32,318 nt of DNA from an uncultured Planctomycetaceae bacterium (lineage in GTDB: Bacteria; Planctomycetota; Planctomycetia; Planctomycetales; Planctomycetaceae), in contig CALFSX010000255.1 in assembly GCA_937916515.1 (NCBI GenBank), forward strand, positions 1-32,318. Direction: 5' to 3'. The notes under the pieces are model-generated. The model made no database searches. It saw only the letters and a program-made list of their open reading frames with translations, and was not told where the DNA came from. Made by a program: the position numbers and the translations under genes. Shown in pieces: positions 1 to 6,495 of the stretch. Every line of letters begins with the position of its first letter. Position 1 is the first letter of the stretch.

Positions 1-50
1 CTCGTACAGGGGACTTGCACCCCACAAGTCATACGCCATGACTGGCGTAC
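1..50 (-). mobile_element. Possible 5' end of a group II intron, leaving the window
   Basis: Read on the minus strand from position 50 towards 1, the sequence begins GTACGCC, forms a short GGCGTA-type stem, and continues with GGGGTGCAAGTCCCC and CTGTACGAG. From memory, this layout resembles the 5' domain I region of group II introns common in environmental bacteria. It lies directly beside an imperfect stem-loop (55-123), the type of site that class C introns use for insertion. The rest of the intron would lie outside the window. Only 50 bases are visible, so this is an inference that depends on the stronger intron 3' ends at 841-1002 and 31729-31877. Confidence 0.35.
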
Positions 51-54
51 CAAA

Positions 55-123
55 AGGTTGAACCGGAGTTGCCGATCACGGTTTCACACATGGCAAGTTG
101 ACTGGCGGCAACCCGGTTAACCT
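55..123. repeat. attC-like imperfect palindrome 1
   Basis: Left arm 55-74 and right arm 106-123 pair over 18 base pairs. Two bases bulge out, G60 and A67, both in the left arm. The box GTTGAAC (57-63) differs from the integron R'' consensus RYYYAAC at one position. GTTAACC (116-122) differs from the R' consensus GTTRRRY at one position, and the AAC and GTT cores pair with each other. Extrahelical bases confined to one arm are typical of attC recombination sites. The ankyrin gene starts 40 bases downstream. No integrase is present in the window, so the call is structural only. Confidence 0.4.
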
Positions 124-163
124 AGTCGTTCTGTGTAAACATCATTGAACCTCACAGCTGCCG

Positions 164-838
164 ATGACGAGCGTCTCTATGATTGATCTGCCACGCAACG
201 ATGATCTTGTTCGAGCCGCTCTCGCCGGCGAACTTGAGACAGTAAAACGCTTGATCGAGGATGGTGCTAATCCAAACAGCGTCGACAAACATGGGATAGG
301 ACCGCTTTTGACCTACCATCCTGAAGTAACGCAATACCTGCTGGAGCATACTGCTGATCCAGATTTGCAGTGCAATGAATGGGAGTATCCTGTGATCGTC
401 GGCGTTTGTGGCAATTATGAGTGTCTTCGGCTGATGGTTGAAGCGGGAGCAAACGTTAACCGTTCAAGCCCACATAGCGGCGAAACAGTGTTGCACGGTG
501 AAGCCGGTAGCACTGACGCTCGTCCGGTCAGATTACTGCTAGCGCATGGCGCGGACCCTAATGCCCGAACGAAGCCCGGAATGAAGACGTATGGGCTGTG
601 GCGGGACGCGCGTGTGCGGGGTGAAACCCCATTGCATCGAGCTGCAGCATGGGGTAGTCCGGACGTCATTCAATTGCTCTTGGACGCTGGTGCCGATCCG
701 ACGATTCGTGATGCCAACAAGGATACACCGCTGAGTTGGGCCAGTTGGTATCTCCGCGATAAGTCAATCATCGATCAACTGTCGTATGAAGGCTCTGGAG
801 TCGGGCCAGACTTCCCACCCGAAGAAAGTTCCACCTAA
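164..838 (+). CDS. Ankyrin-repeat protein
   Basis: The 224-residue protein has no signal peptide or membrane segment and is probably cytosolic. About five ankyrin repeats are visible. They begin near residue 17 (AALAGELETVKRLIEDGANP), then near residues 50, 80, 113 and 157; the last (AAAWGSPDVIQLLLDAGADP) matches the consensus best. Ankyrin repeats bind protein partners; the partner here is unknown. The start is the first ATG of the frame; ATG at 179 is an alternative. No good ribosome binding site is visible. The gene sits between an attC-like palindrome and a group II intron remnant whose end lies two bases past the stop codon, so it looks like a mobile cassette rather than a core gene. Confidence 0.8.
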   Translation: MTSVSMIDLPRNDDLVRAALAGELETVKRLIEDGANPNSVDKHGIGPLLTYHPEVTQYLLEHTADPDLQCNEWEYPVIVGVCGNYECLRLMVEAGANVNRSSPHSGETVLHGEAGSTDARPVRLLLAHGADPNARTKPGMKTYGLWRDARVRGETPLHRAAAWGSPDVIQLLLDAGADPTIRDANKDTPLSWASWYLRDKSIIDQLSYEGSGVGPDFPPEESST

Positions 839-840
839 AA

Positions 841-1002
841 ACCACACAGAAATCGGGTAAGGGCCATCCTTGCGGATGACCCTCCCCACACCACCTAGCA
901 TGCGGATCCGCACTAGGCGGTTCCTCGAAGCGGAGCACGGTCGCACCAGAGTTGTTTGAGCGAAAGCAGTCCTGATTCCTCGTGCAGCCATTTGTTAGGC
1001 AT
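841..1002 (-). mobile_element. Group II intron 3' remnant: RT C-terminus, domain V, domain VI
   Basis: On the minus strand an open frame runs from 1002 to 913 and ends LWCDRAPLRGTA then stop, like the C-terminal tail of an intron-encoded reverse transcriptase. The stop codon lies inside a domain V-like hairpin (923-889). Its nine-pair lower stem is ACCGCCTAG with CTAGGTGGT, it has a two-base TG bulge on the 3' side, and its upper stem is TGCG/CGCA. A domain VI-like GGG...CCC hairpin follows (887-851). The copy at 31729-31877 has the same order of parts, and its D5 lower stem differs by paired, compensating changes. The rest of the reverse transcriptase and the intron 5' end are missing, so this is a 5'-truncated relic. 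It points against the ankyrin gene and touches its stop codon. Confidence 0.6.
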
Positions 1003-1027
1003 TGCAAATCGCATCGCTGGCGTTCTC

Positions 1028-1059
1028 GGGGGCCGAAAAAGGTGGGGGCCGAAAAAGGT
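1028..1059. repeat. Tandem duplication of a 16-bp unit
   Basis: GGGGGCCGAAAAAGGT occurs twice, perfectly and back to back, followed by GGCAGGAACC. It lies between the intron remnant and the second attC-like palindrome. Related AAAAAGGTG...CAGGAACC motifs are, from memory, frequent between planctomycete genes. It may be a relic of a REP-like element. Confidence 0.85.
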
Positions 1060-1107
1060 GGCAGGAACCGTTTATTGGTCCGCCAGTAGCGAATAGTCAT
1101 CTATCAA

Positions 1108-1180
1108 AACCATGCAGCCGAGTTGTGGTCGGCCCTCAATCACATGGATCATTAACCCCCACAAACGGCTGATGTTAAGC
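1108..1180. repeat. attC-like imperfect palindrome 2
   Basis: Left arm 1108-1128 pairs with right arm 1159-1176 over 17 base pairs, with one G/A mismatch. Three extrahelical bases (C1111, G1114, A1121) all lie in the left arm. The right arm ends in GTTAAGC (1174-1180), an exact match to the integron R' consensus GTTRRRY. The R'' side keeps only the AAC core, at 1108-1110, which pairs with that GTT. The following gene starts 19 bases downstream, the usual distance from an attC site to the next cassette gene. This is the best attC candidate in the window. Confidence 0.45.
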
Positions 1181-1199
1181 TTTATCCGACTGAGATCAC

Positions 1200-1637
1200 A
1201 TGGAGTTCGTGCCACTACTAAAGTCGCATTTAAAATCCGACCTGATGCTTGAACTGCTGGAAACGTGGGACGCTCAAGTCGTCTACGAGTACGATCGCAC
1301 ACATGAGAACATGCCCGACGAATATTGGGCATCTGTCCACGGTGAGGGAGTTTGCTTCAAGTTCAATGAAGAGCAAATACTCGAATGCATTTTTCTGCAC
1401 CTGACCGACTCCGACGGCTTCACGCCAATCGATCTCTCATTAACAGACGTTCCGCAATTTGGATCGTTGGTCGACGCCGCCGCATACGCTGACAGAAACA
1501 AACTACATGTCTCATCTGGCCAAGGCGAATTGTTCGGTCAATTGCGTGACTGGATACGACTCGAGTACCACGATCACTGGATTCACTACGAATTCCGTGG
1601 TGGCAACCTGGGACTCGTAACGCTGACGGGTGTTTAG
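1200..1637 (+). CDS. Uncharacterised 145-aa protein in a cassette-like setting
   Basis: I do not recognise the family. The protein is acidic and soluble, without a signal peptide or membrane segment. It is rich in aromatic residues (DEYWASVHG near residue 40, CFKFNEEQILECIFLHL near 52, LRDWIRLEYHDHWIHYEF near 115). That texture is common in small cassette-borne, immunity or accessory proteins, but this is not a functional call. The ATG at 1200 is the first start of the frame; ATG at 1242 is possible, and no strong ribosome binding site precedes either. An attC-like palindrome ends 19 bases upstream, and a 21-base direct repeat of its left arm (ATGCAGCCGAGTTGT...) recurs 45 bases after the stop, so the gene is bracketed like a gene cassette. 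Confidence 0.65.
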   Translation: MEFVPLLKSHLKSDLMLELLETWDAQVVYEYDRTHENMPDEYWASVHGEGVCFKFNEEQILECIFLHLTDSDGFTPIDLSLTDVPQFGSLVDAAAYADRNKLHVSSGQGELFGQLRDWIRLEYHDHWIHYEFRGGNLGLVTLTGV

Positions 1638-1672
1638 CTTTCACATTGTTCCGGAGACTCAAATCTTCGCGT

Positions 1673-1809
1673 AACCAGAAGATGCAGCCGAGTTGTCGTC
1701 GGCGGTTTCTCAATTGGCCAGTCAGTAGAAGTAGGGTGGGCATCGCCCACCAATTCTTCGTGTTGTTGTGTCTGATGGGCGGTGCCCACCCTACGGCTCT
1801 GTAACGCCA
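1673..1809. repeat. Half attC-like site carrying a GTAGGGTGGGC hairpin
   Basis: Bases 1673-1704 repeat the left arm of palindrome 2 (AAC, then ATGCAGCCGAGTTGT and GTCGGC). The expected right arm is not where it should be. Instead, a nearly perfect 18-bp inverted repeat occupies 1731-1748 and 1777-1794 (GTAGGGTGGGCATCGCCC and its complement, one G/T wobble). After it comes ACGGCTCTGTAACGC, which resembles the missing right arm ACGGCTGATGTTAAGC. The simplest reading is an attC-like site with a small palindromic element inserted in its loop. Confidence 0.5.
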
Positions 1810-2198
1810 GGGCACTTCCCGAAATGCGTTTCTGCGTTGTGTGGTGACGTTGTCGAGTCAACGTCCGCGTACGTCATGGAGCTGCTGAAGGCCCGCGCGT
1901 TGCGAAAAGCGATGGCAGGTCATCGCACTCCAAAGATTCACTGCCTTGTAGCAAAGAGCATCCAATTCTATTTGGAAACCGCCGCCATCGCAGTATGTTG
2001 AGCCACACTTTCTTCGGTGTTCGACAATTCTGTGGAAGCTACTAACTGCTGGTCACGGAACAGCGTCACGTGTGGCTTGGCATGGCAAGATCCTGTGGCT
2101 CAACCGCAGTTGCGTGATGTTTGACGTGCACAACGCTTCTCCGGGGTTGGAGTACTCGCCAATGTCGTTTCTTCATGTCACTCATGTGGAGGACTGAA
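1810..2198. other. Intergenic stretch with a weak open frame
   Basis: No convincing gene was found. One plus-strand frame is open from about 1955 to a stop at 2195-2197. It contains VAWHGKILWLNRSCVMFDV and ends SFLHVTHVED, with a possible GTG start at 2072. Its last base precedes the start of the next degraded frame by one base, the kind of spacing seen in coupled genes. It may be a remnant of a gene decayed together with its neighbour. I recognise no family. Confidence 0.25.
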
Positions 2199-2479
2199 AT
2201 GGGAAGATTGACAGATAGCGATGACGAACAGTCTGGCAGGCCTTCTGGGATGCAACAGGCGGGTTCACGCGTCAGTTTGCTGAAAACTCGATTCTTCGAA
2301 ATTAAGAGCATGCGGGTTTTCTGTTGTTTGCCTTCTTTGGAGCTCAGCTTGCCGTTGTGGCCGCTGCGTGCACAATTGCGTCGCTTATGTATCTGGTCAA
2401 CATATTGCCGGAGATGATGATGCGGATCATCTTTGGGAAAGCTGTGCACGTTCGGGCGAACTGGACGCATCGGTCGTAG
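2199..2479 (+). pseudogene. Frameshifted small membrane-protein gene
   Basis: An ATG at 2199 opens a hydrophilic frame (MGRLTDSDDEQSG to TRFFEIKSMR) that becomes protein-unlike after about 2313. One base away, the reading frame continues with GFLLFAFFGAQLAVVAAA and ASLMYLVNILPEMMMRIIFG, two strongly hydrophobic stretches, and stops at 2477-2479. Restoring a single G in the GGG run at 2314-2316 joins the two parts into a 94-residue protein with a polar N-terminus and two membrane segments. A one-base deletion in a real gene is therefore likely. A sequencing error, or simple chance, would also explain it. No family is recognised. Confidence 0.35.
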
Positions 2480-2860
2480 ATCGCGGACGATGCAAAAGGC
2501 CCTGAAAATTTTGCCTGGTAGAGAATTGCCGGTTTTCAGCAGAGCCGGGGCTCGTTGAGCTCGCACGTTCGATTGATGACGCTCACAACGGGGTTCGCAA
2601 ACGCGCCAGGCTTCCCGCATCTCCCATTTTCACCAACGGGCATTTTCGGTTCAGGCGGTAAAAACGTCAGGAGTGGCAGAATTGGAGCAAAGTTTACATT
2701 CGGTACAAACCGATATCGATAACAGCAGACTGTGTTTTCCACACGGTCGGTTGTGTAATCGATGCCTCCATTTTGTCTGCGTCAGTCATTCAGGTTGTTC
2801 TGAGGGCTGTGTGTTTCGCATCGATTGACCACCCGACAACTTTGCAAAGGTCTGGTTCGC
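2480..2860. other. Intergenic leader of the beta-barrel gene
   Basis: I see no gene here. The stretch must carry the promoter of the following outer-membrane protein, but no clear -35/-10 pair could be picked by eye. Minus-strand open frames across it have a composition unlike the neighbouring genes. Confidence 0.5.
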
Positions 2861-4123
2861 ATGCTCCGTCCGAACCTGCTCCGATGTCTGACATTTACGC
2901 TTCTGGCCGTCGGTTGCTTTTCAACCGTGTTGGCCCAGTACCCTTATGGGAACTGTCCGACGCCGGGAATGCAGATGCCGCACTCGCAATATCAGGCACC
3001 GATTATCGACTACAACGTTGGCCAAAAGCCAAAGCTGTGGGACGATCAGCAGCCCATTGAACGACTGTTAACCAACGTCGCTCAACGCAGCTGGGTGCGA
3101 TTTGAATACCTGCACTGGCAGCTTGCTCGCCCGGGCAGCCAGATAGTTGGAGCTCCCGTTACCGGCGGCACCGATCCTCAGACAGTGTTCGACAACCTGA
3201 ACGGCGGCGTTTCTGCCGGTGTGGGTGTCACTCCAAATCTGAACAACGTGGGTCTGGACGACGCTTCCGGTGTGCGTGGCACCTGGGGGCTTGACCTAAA
3301 CAACGCTGAGTTCGAACTGGAGTTTTTCGGAACAGCCGAAACCACCGACACGTTCTCCTTCAGCAACCTGTCGTTCGGTCGCGACACCGGCCTGGAATCT
3401 CAGGGCACCACCAGTCGGCCCAACATCGTGACTCCACTGTTAAACAACGGATCACCATCAGCCGCCGATGCTGCGAACTATCTGATCTACGACGATAGCT
3501 TTTCTGCAGAACTAACGGGCCAGATGTGGGGTGCGGAAGCCATGCTGCTTTCCAAGACCTACATTCCCGGCGATGTGTTCCAGATGCAGTGGCTTGGCGG
3601 TTTCCGCTATGTAGCCTACGAAGAGAAATACGGTCATCGGGGCGTGTTTAATAACGGCGGATTGGCTGCGACAGATACGGTTTCTCAGGTCAGAGCCACC
3701 ACCGTGAACAACATGTACGGTCCGGAAGTTGGTGCCAGAGCGTCCATCAACACAAAATATCTTACGTTCAGTGCGACTCCACGCATTGCCTTTACGCTGA
3801 ACGACTACACCGGCGAAACATTCGCAGGACCTCTGGCCGGAACAGCGGATGGCACCAGCACTCACCTGTCCGGTTCCAGCATCGACTTCACTCCGATTGT
3901 GCAGGTGAGCCTGACCGGCGAACTACACGTCACTCCAAACTTCTCAATCTTTGGCGGCTACGACTTCATGTGGATCTATCGCATGACTCGACCATTCGAC
4001 AATATTGTTTACAACAGCGTAGATGGTGGCGGTGGATCGTTCGCACCGCAGATTGAACAGCAGATCGATCTGGAGAGTTTCTACACAAGAGGCCTGACAG
4101 CCGGTTTGATCTTCCGCTATTAA
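2861..4123 (+). CDS. BBP7-family outer-membrane beta-barrel protein
   Basis: The predicted product has 420 residues. A signal peptide ends near residue 25 (TFTLLAVGCFSTVLA, then QYPYG). The mature part carries the planctomycete BBP7 pattern SWVRFEYLHWQLARPG...IVGAPVT near residue 77. Alternating-polarity strands follow, including GGFRYVAYEEKYGHRG, ITFSATPRIAF-like strands and IFGGYDFMWIYRMTRPFDNI, and the protein ends GLIFRY with an aromatic last residue, as many outer-membrane barrels do. BBP7 proteins are presumed surface or porin-like; the substrate is unknown. I chose ATG 2861 because AAAGG lies ten bases upstream and the signal peptide then starts directly; the frame is open from a TTG at 2825. 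A strong terminator follows, so the gene is probably monocistronic. Confidence 0.85.
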   Translation: MLRPNLLRCLTFTLLAVGCFSTVLAQYPYGNCPTPGMQMPHSQYQAPIIDYNVGQKPKLWDDQQPIERLLTNVAQRSWVRFEYLHWQLARPGSQIVGAPVTGGTDPQTVFDNLNGGVSAGVGVTPNLNNVGLDDASGVRGTWGLDLNNAEFELEFFGTAETTDTFSFSNLSFGRDTGLESQGTTSRPNIVTPLLNNGSPSAADAANYLIYDDSFSAELTGQMWGAEAMLLSKTYIPGDVFQMQWLGGFRYVAYEEKYGHRGVFNNGGLAATDTVSQVRATTVNNMYGPEVGARASINTKYLTFSATPRIAFTLNDYTGETFAGPLAGTADGTSTHLSGSSIDFTPIVQVSLTGELHVTPNFSIFGGYDFMWIYRMTRPFDNIVYNSVDGGGGSFAPQIEQQIDLESFYTRGLTAGLIFRY

Positions 4124-4156
4124 GCTGTGGTTGATCTGCTAACAAATTGAATCGCA

Positions 4157-4198
4157 TAAAAGGCGGATCCGGCACCATTGCCCGATCCGCCTTTTTTT
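4157..4198 (+). terminator. Rho-independent terminator of the beta-barrel gene
   Basis: AAAAGGCGGATC pairs with GATCCGCCTTTT across a 14-base loop and runs into seven T. It lies 34 bases after the stop codon and is the clearest intrinsic terminator in the window. Confidence 0.85.
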
Positions 4199-4269
4199 GG
4201 TCGATCCGCTTTGAAGATAATTGCATCCGGGCGCTATTGAAAGCGATCAGGTACTGGTGAACGGCACAT

Positions 4270-4399
4270 GTCTAAGCGAGCTGCCTTTGCAGTTGGCTTA
4301 GACGCATGGCGACGACAATTGGCCGTGCTTCCTATTGAACATGAATTGCCGTGTTGGCCGAATTCAACATCGCGGCCGGTTGTTTCCGGCCGCAATGTT
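4270..4399. terminator. Two hairpins between convergent genes
   Basis: Hairpin one has GTCTAAGC (4270-4277) pairing with GCTTAGAC (4296-4303), with a CTGC/GCAG inner stem. Hairpin two has AACAT-c-GCGGCCGG (4366-4379) pairing with CCGGCCGC-a-ATGTT (4386-4399) around a six-base loop. The second lies just past the minus-strand stop at 4410 and could end sialate O-acetylesterase 1 transcription, although no T-run follows on that strand. Confidence 0.4.
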
Positions 4400-4409
4400 G
4401 TTGTTGCGA

Positions 4410-5939
4410 CTATCGATTTTCTGCGGTCACTCCTGGAAGCTCGTCAGAGCGGAATGGAGTCATCGGCAGGCCTTCTTTGTTTTGAACGTTGCAAATCGGA
4501 TTGTCGGCCCATGCGTAACGCACGTACATGGGAGCCGCGACACCATCAGCCCAGACTTCCATCGTGTCGTTGCCGACAATCTTTGCCATCGCGTTGACAA
4601 ACTTGCCGTCTTCGCCAGCGATCACGAATCCCTGAGGACTGCGAACGTCAAACGTGTCCAGACCGCTGCCAACGTGATCGAACTTAACCACGGCTTTCGC
4701 GCCTTTCACTTCCATCGATCTGTACAGCGGGCTTTGATAGACAACATTAATGCCGTAGTCTTTGGCCAGTGCCCAGCGAGCCAGGCGTTTGGCGACGTCC
4801 TGCTTGTTTTTTGGGTGAATGTCTTCCGCTTCGCCCAGGTCGGTGATGACAGCTTCTCCCGTGTTAGGAAGTTGCAATGTCATTGTTTGAGCTTCACGAA
4901 GTTCGGCCCAATCGCTGTCTGCAGGCTCTGTCTTTTCGGCTCGAAAATCAGCCAGTTGAACCCAGTAGAACGAAAAGTTGCCCGGCTTCCATTCGTCGCG
5001 CCAGCTTTGAATCATCAACGGAAACAGGTCGCGATACTGGTACGCTCGACTGGCATTGGATTCGCCCTGATACCAAACGCAACCCTTGATGGTGTAACCC
5101 AAAACCGGCTTTAGAACACCGTTATAAAGGTTGGCCGGACGATGCTGGCCAACCAACTGATTGCGAGGCGGGTTGGGGCGATTTCCCTTCTTGTCTTTGT
5201 TCCATTTTTCCACGGCAGCTTTGTATTTGGCCATCGCTTCTTCGTGGTTGTAGTTCGCTTCAATATCTGCCCAGCGTTTTAGCAATGGCTCGTACAGTTC
5301 TTTGCCTTCCAGCAGATCTTTGCGAACCCACGCTTCGCAGGCAGAACCGCCCCACGAGTTGTCGATCAGGCCGACGGGCACGTCCAGAGTCTGGTGCAAC
5401 TGTCGTCCGAAGAAGTATCCAACCGCAGAAAAATCCTTAACGGTTTCCGGAGTACACGCCTGCCATTGGCCGTTAAAGTCGGTTTGAACTTCCTGAGTTC
5501 CAACCTGTGGCACGGTGATGAGTCGCAGGTTAGGGTACTTTGCCGTCATCGCTTCCAGGTCTGCGTCGTTGGCTGAACCAACATTCCACTGCATGTTGGA
5601 TTGTCCGGAACACAACCAGACTTCGCCCACAAGCACATCGCTGAATGTTTTGGTTTCGTCGGCCTTTACCGTCAGAGTGTAAGGGCCACCCGCTGGCACG
5701 GCATCAAGATTCAACGCGAATCGACCGCTGTCGTCGGCCTTTGTGGATTTTGTCTGACTGTCAAACGAAACCGTCACATCCTGGCCAGGGTTAGTCCAAC
5801 CCCAGATATGCACGGGCTGCTTCTGTTGCAGCACCATATGGTCGCCAAAAACGGAACTCATTTTCAAAGCGGCTGATGCGGATGACTGGCTGCACGCCAG
5901 AATCAGCAGTGCAAACGCTGCGTGAACTAAACTCTTCAT
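4410..5939 (-). CDS. Sialate O-acetylesterase-type SGNH hydrolase 1
   Basis: This 509-residue secreted enzyme would remove O-acetyl groups from sialic acids or other acetylated glycans. The signal peptide ends near residue 23 (LLILACSQSSASA). A beta domain opens with the family signature SSVFGDHMVLQQKQPVHIWG (residues 28-47). The SGNH core has the nucleophile in SGQSNMQW (Ser114), then LIDNSWGGSACEAW, CVWYQGESNA and, near the end, AEDIHPKNKQDV, which supplies the Asp and His. The length fits the family. GAGG lies five bases upstream of the ATG, supporting the start. It is divergent from the amidohydrolase gene across 556 bases and has no obvious operon partner. The second copy at 16295-18493 has an extra C-terminal region. 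Confidence 0.9.
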   Translation of the reverse strand: MKSLVHAAFALLILACSQSSASAALKMSSVFGDHMVLQQKQPVHIWGWTNPGQDVTVSFDSQTKSTKADDSGRFALNLDAVPAGGPYTLTVKADETKTFSDVLVGEVWLCSGQSNMQWNVGSANDADLEAMTAKYPNLRLITVPQVGTQEVQTDFNGQWQACTPETVKDFSAVGYFFGRQLHQTLDVPVGLIDNSWGGSACEAWVRKDLLEGKELYEPLLKRWADIEANYNHEEAMAKYKAAVEKWNKDKKGNRPNPPRNQLVGQHRPANLYNGVLKPVLGYTIKGCVWYQGESNASRAYQYRDLFPLMIQSWRDEWKPGNFSFYWVQLADFRAEKTEPADSDWAELREAQTMTLQLPNTGEAVITDLGEAEDIHPKNKQDVAKRLARWALAKDYGINVVYQSPLYRSMEVKGAKAVVKFDHVGSGLDTFDVRSPQGFVIAGEDGKFVNAMAKIVGNDTMEVWADGVAAPMYVRYAWADNPICNVQNKEGLPMTPFRSDELPGVTAENR

Positions 5940-6495
5940 GTGGGCCTCATTTTAAGGTGGGATTGAATGTGAGGAAAAAATCGGGCAAAGGCGTCGCAAC
6001 GCAATTCACACGGTCATCATCCGCACTATGGCGACTATGCGATTTTATTCAACCGACGCGACGTCGCTGGGGTGAGTTTGTGATGGCAGCCCACGGATGC
6101 CGAATTATTTGGCGGATCAAGCCAGTTTTTAACCGCAGAGGTCGCCGAGTTACGCAGAGGCATAATTCAGGCCAAGCCCCGGCGTTCCTCCGCGAACTCG
6201 GCGGTAAACATGCGATTCCGACGGGCGGAGTGACCTGTCCGAGGCACCTGCACGTTGACGGCAGAATTCACTGTGTTGGCCGATATTCTGCCCGACGGAA
6301 TCTGACAGATCCCACGTCCTGCTGAACGTTGACGCTGCGTTGTCTGCGGAATCCTGGAGTTTTCTGAATCCGAATCGCAGAACGCGGTGGCGAAGACCAG
6401 AACCTGTCGGTTAGCGTGGGAGACTGGTGGCGTCGCGCTTTTGCATGAGTGACACTACCATGCTGAATCATTCCCGCCGAAAGCCAGGACCTGTC
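5940..6495. other. Divergent intergenic region
   Basis: It separates the minus-strand esterase from the plus-strand amidohydrolase and must hold promoters for both; none could be assigned. The only structured part is the palindromic repeat at 6131-6210. A frame open from 5876 to 6325 overlaps the esterase start and looks non-coding. Confidence 0.5.
6131..6210. repeat. AACCRCAGAG palindromic repeat, copy 1
   Basis: AACCGCAGAGGTCGCCGAGT at 6131 continues to TACGCAGAGG, and 6187-6209 is an imperfect reverse complement (CCTCCGCGAACTCGGCGGTA). The pairing shares ACCGC and CGAGTT-CGC-GAGG, with nine extra bases in the left arm. A related copy lies at 28124-28239. Confidence 0.6.

Noticed and set aside
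991-997. GTTAGGC as an attC R' box
   Set aside because: On the minus strand these bases are part of the intron RT-like tail (codons for Pro-Asn after the ATG), and no pairing arm is found.
1768-2001. 77-aa open frame
   Set aside because: It begins inside the GTAGGGTGGGC hairpin, and neither its composition nor its context supports a gene.
2066-2620. 184-aa minus-strand open frame
   Set aside because: Arg/His/Cys-rich shadow composition, antisense to the hydrophobic frames at 2199-2479; no start signal.
4335-5114. 259-aa plus-strand open frame
   Set aside because: Entirely antisense to the sialate O-acetylesterase, whose motifs are unambiguous.
5876-6325. 149-aa open frame between divergent genes
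   Set aside because: It overlaps the esterase start and the palindromic repeat; low-complexity Arg/Cys-rich product.
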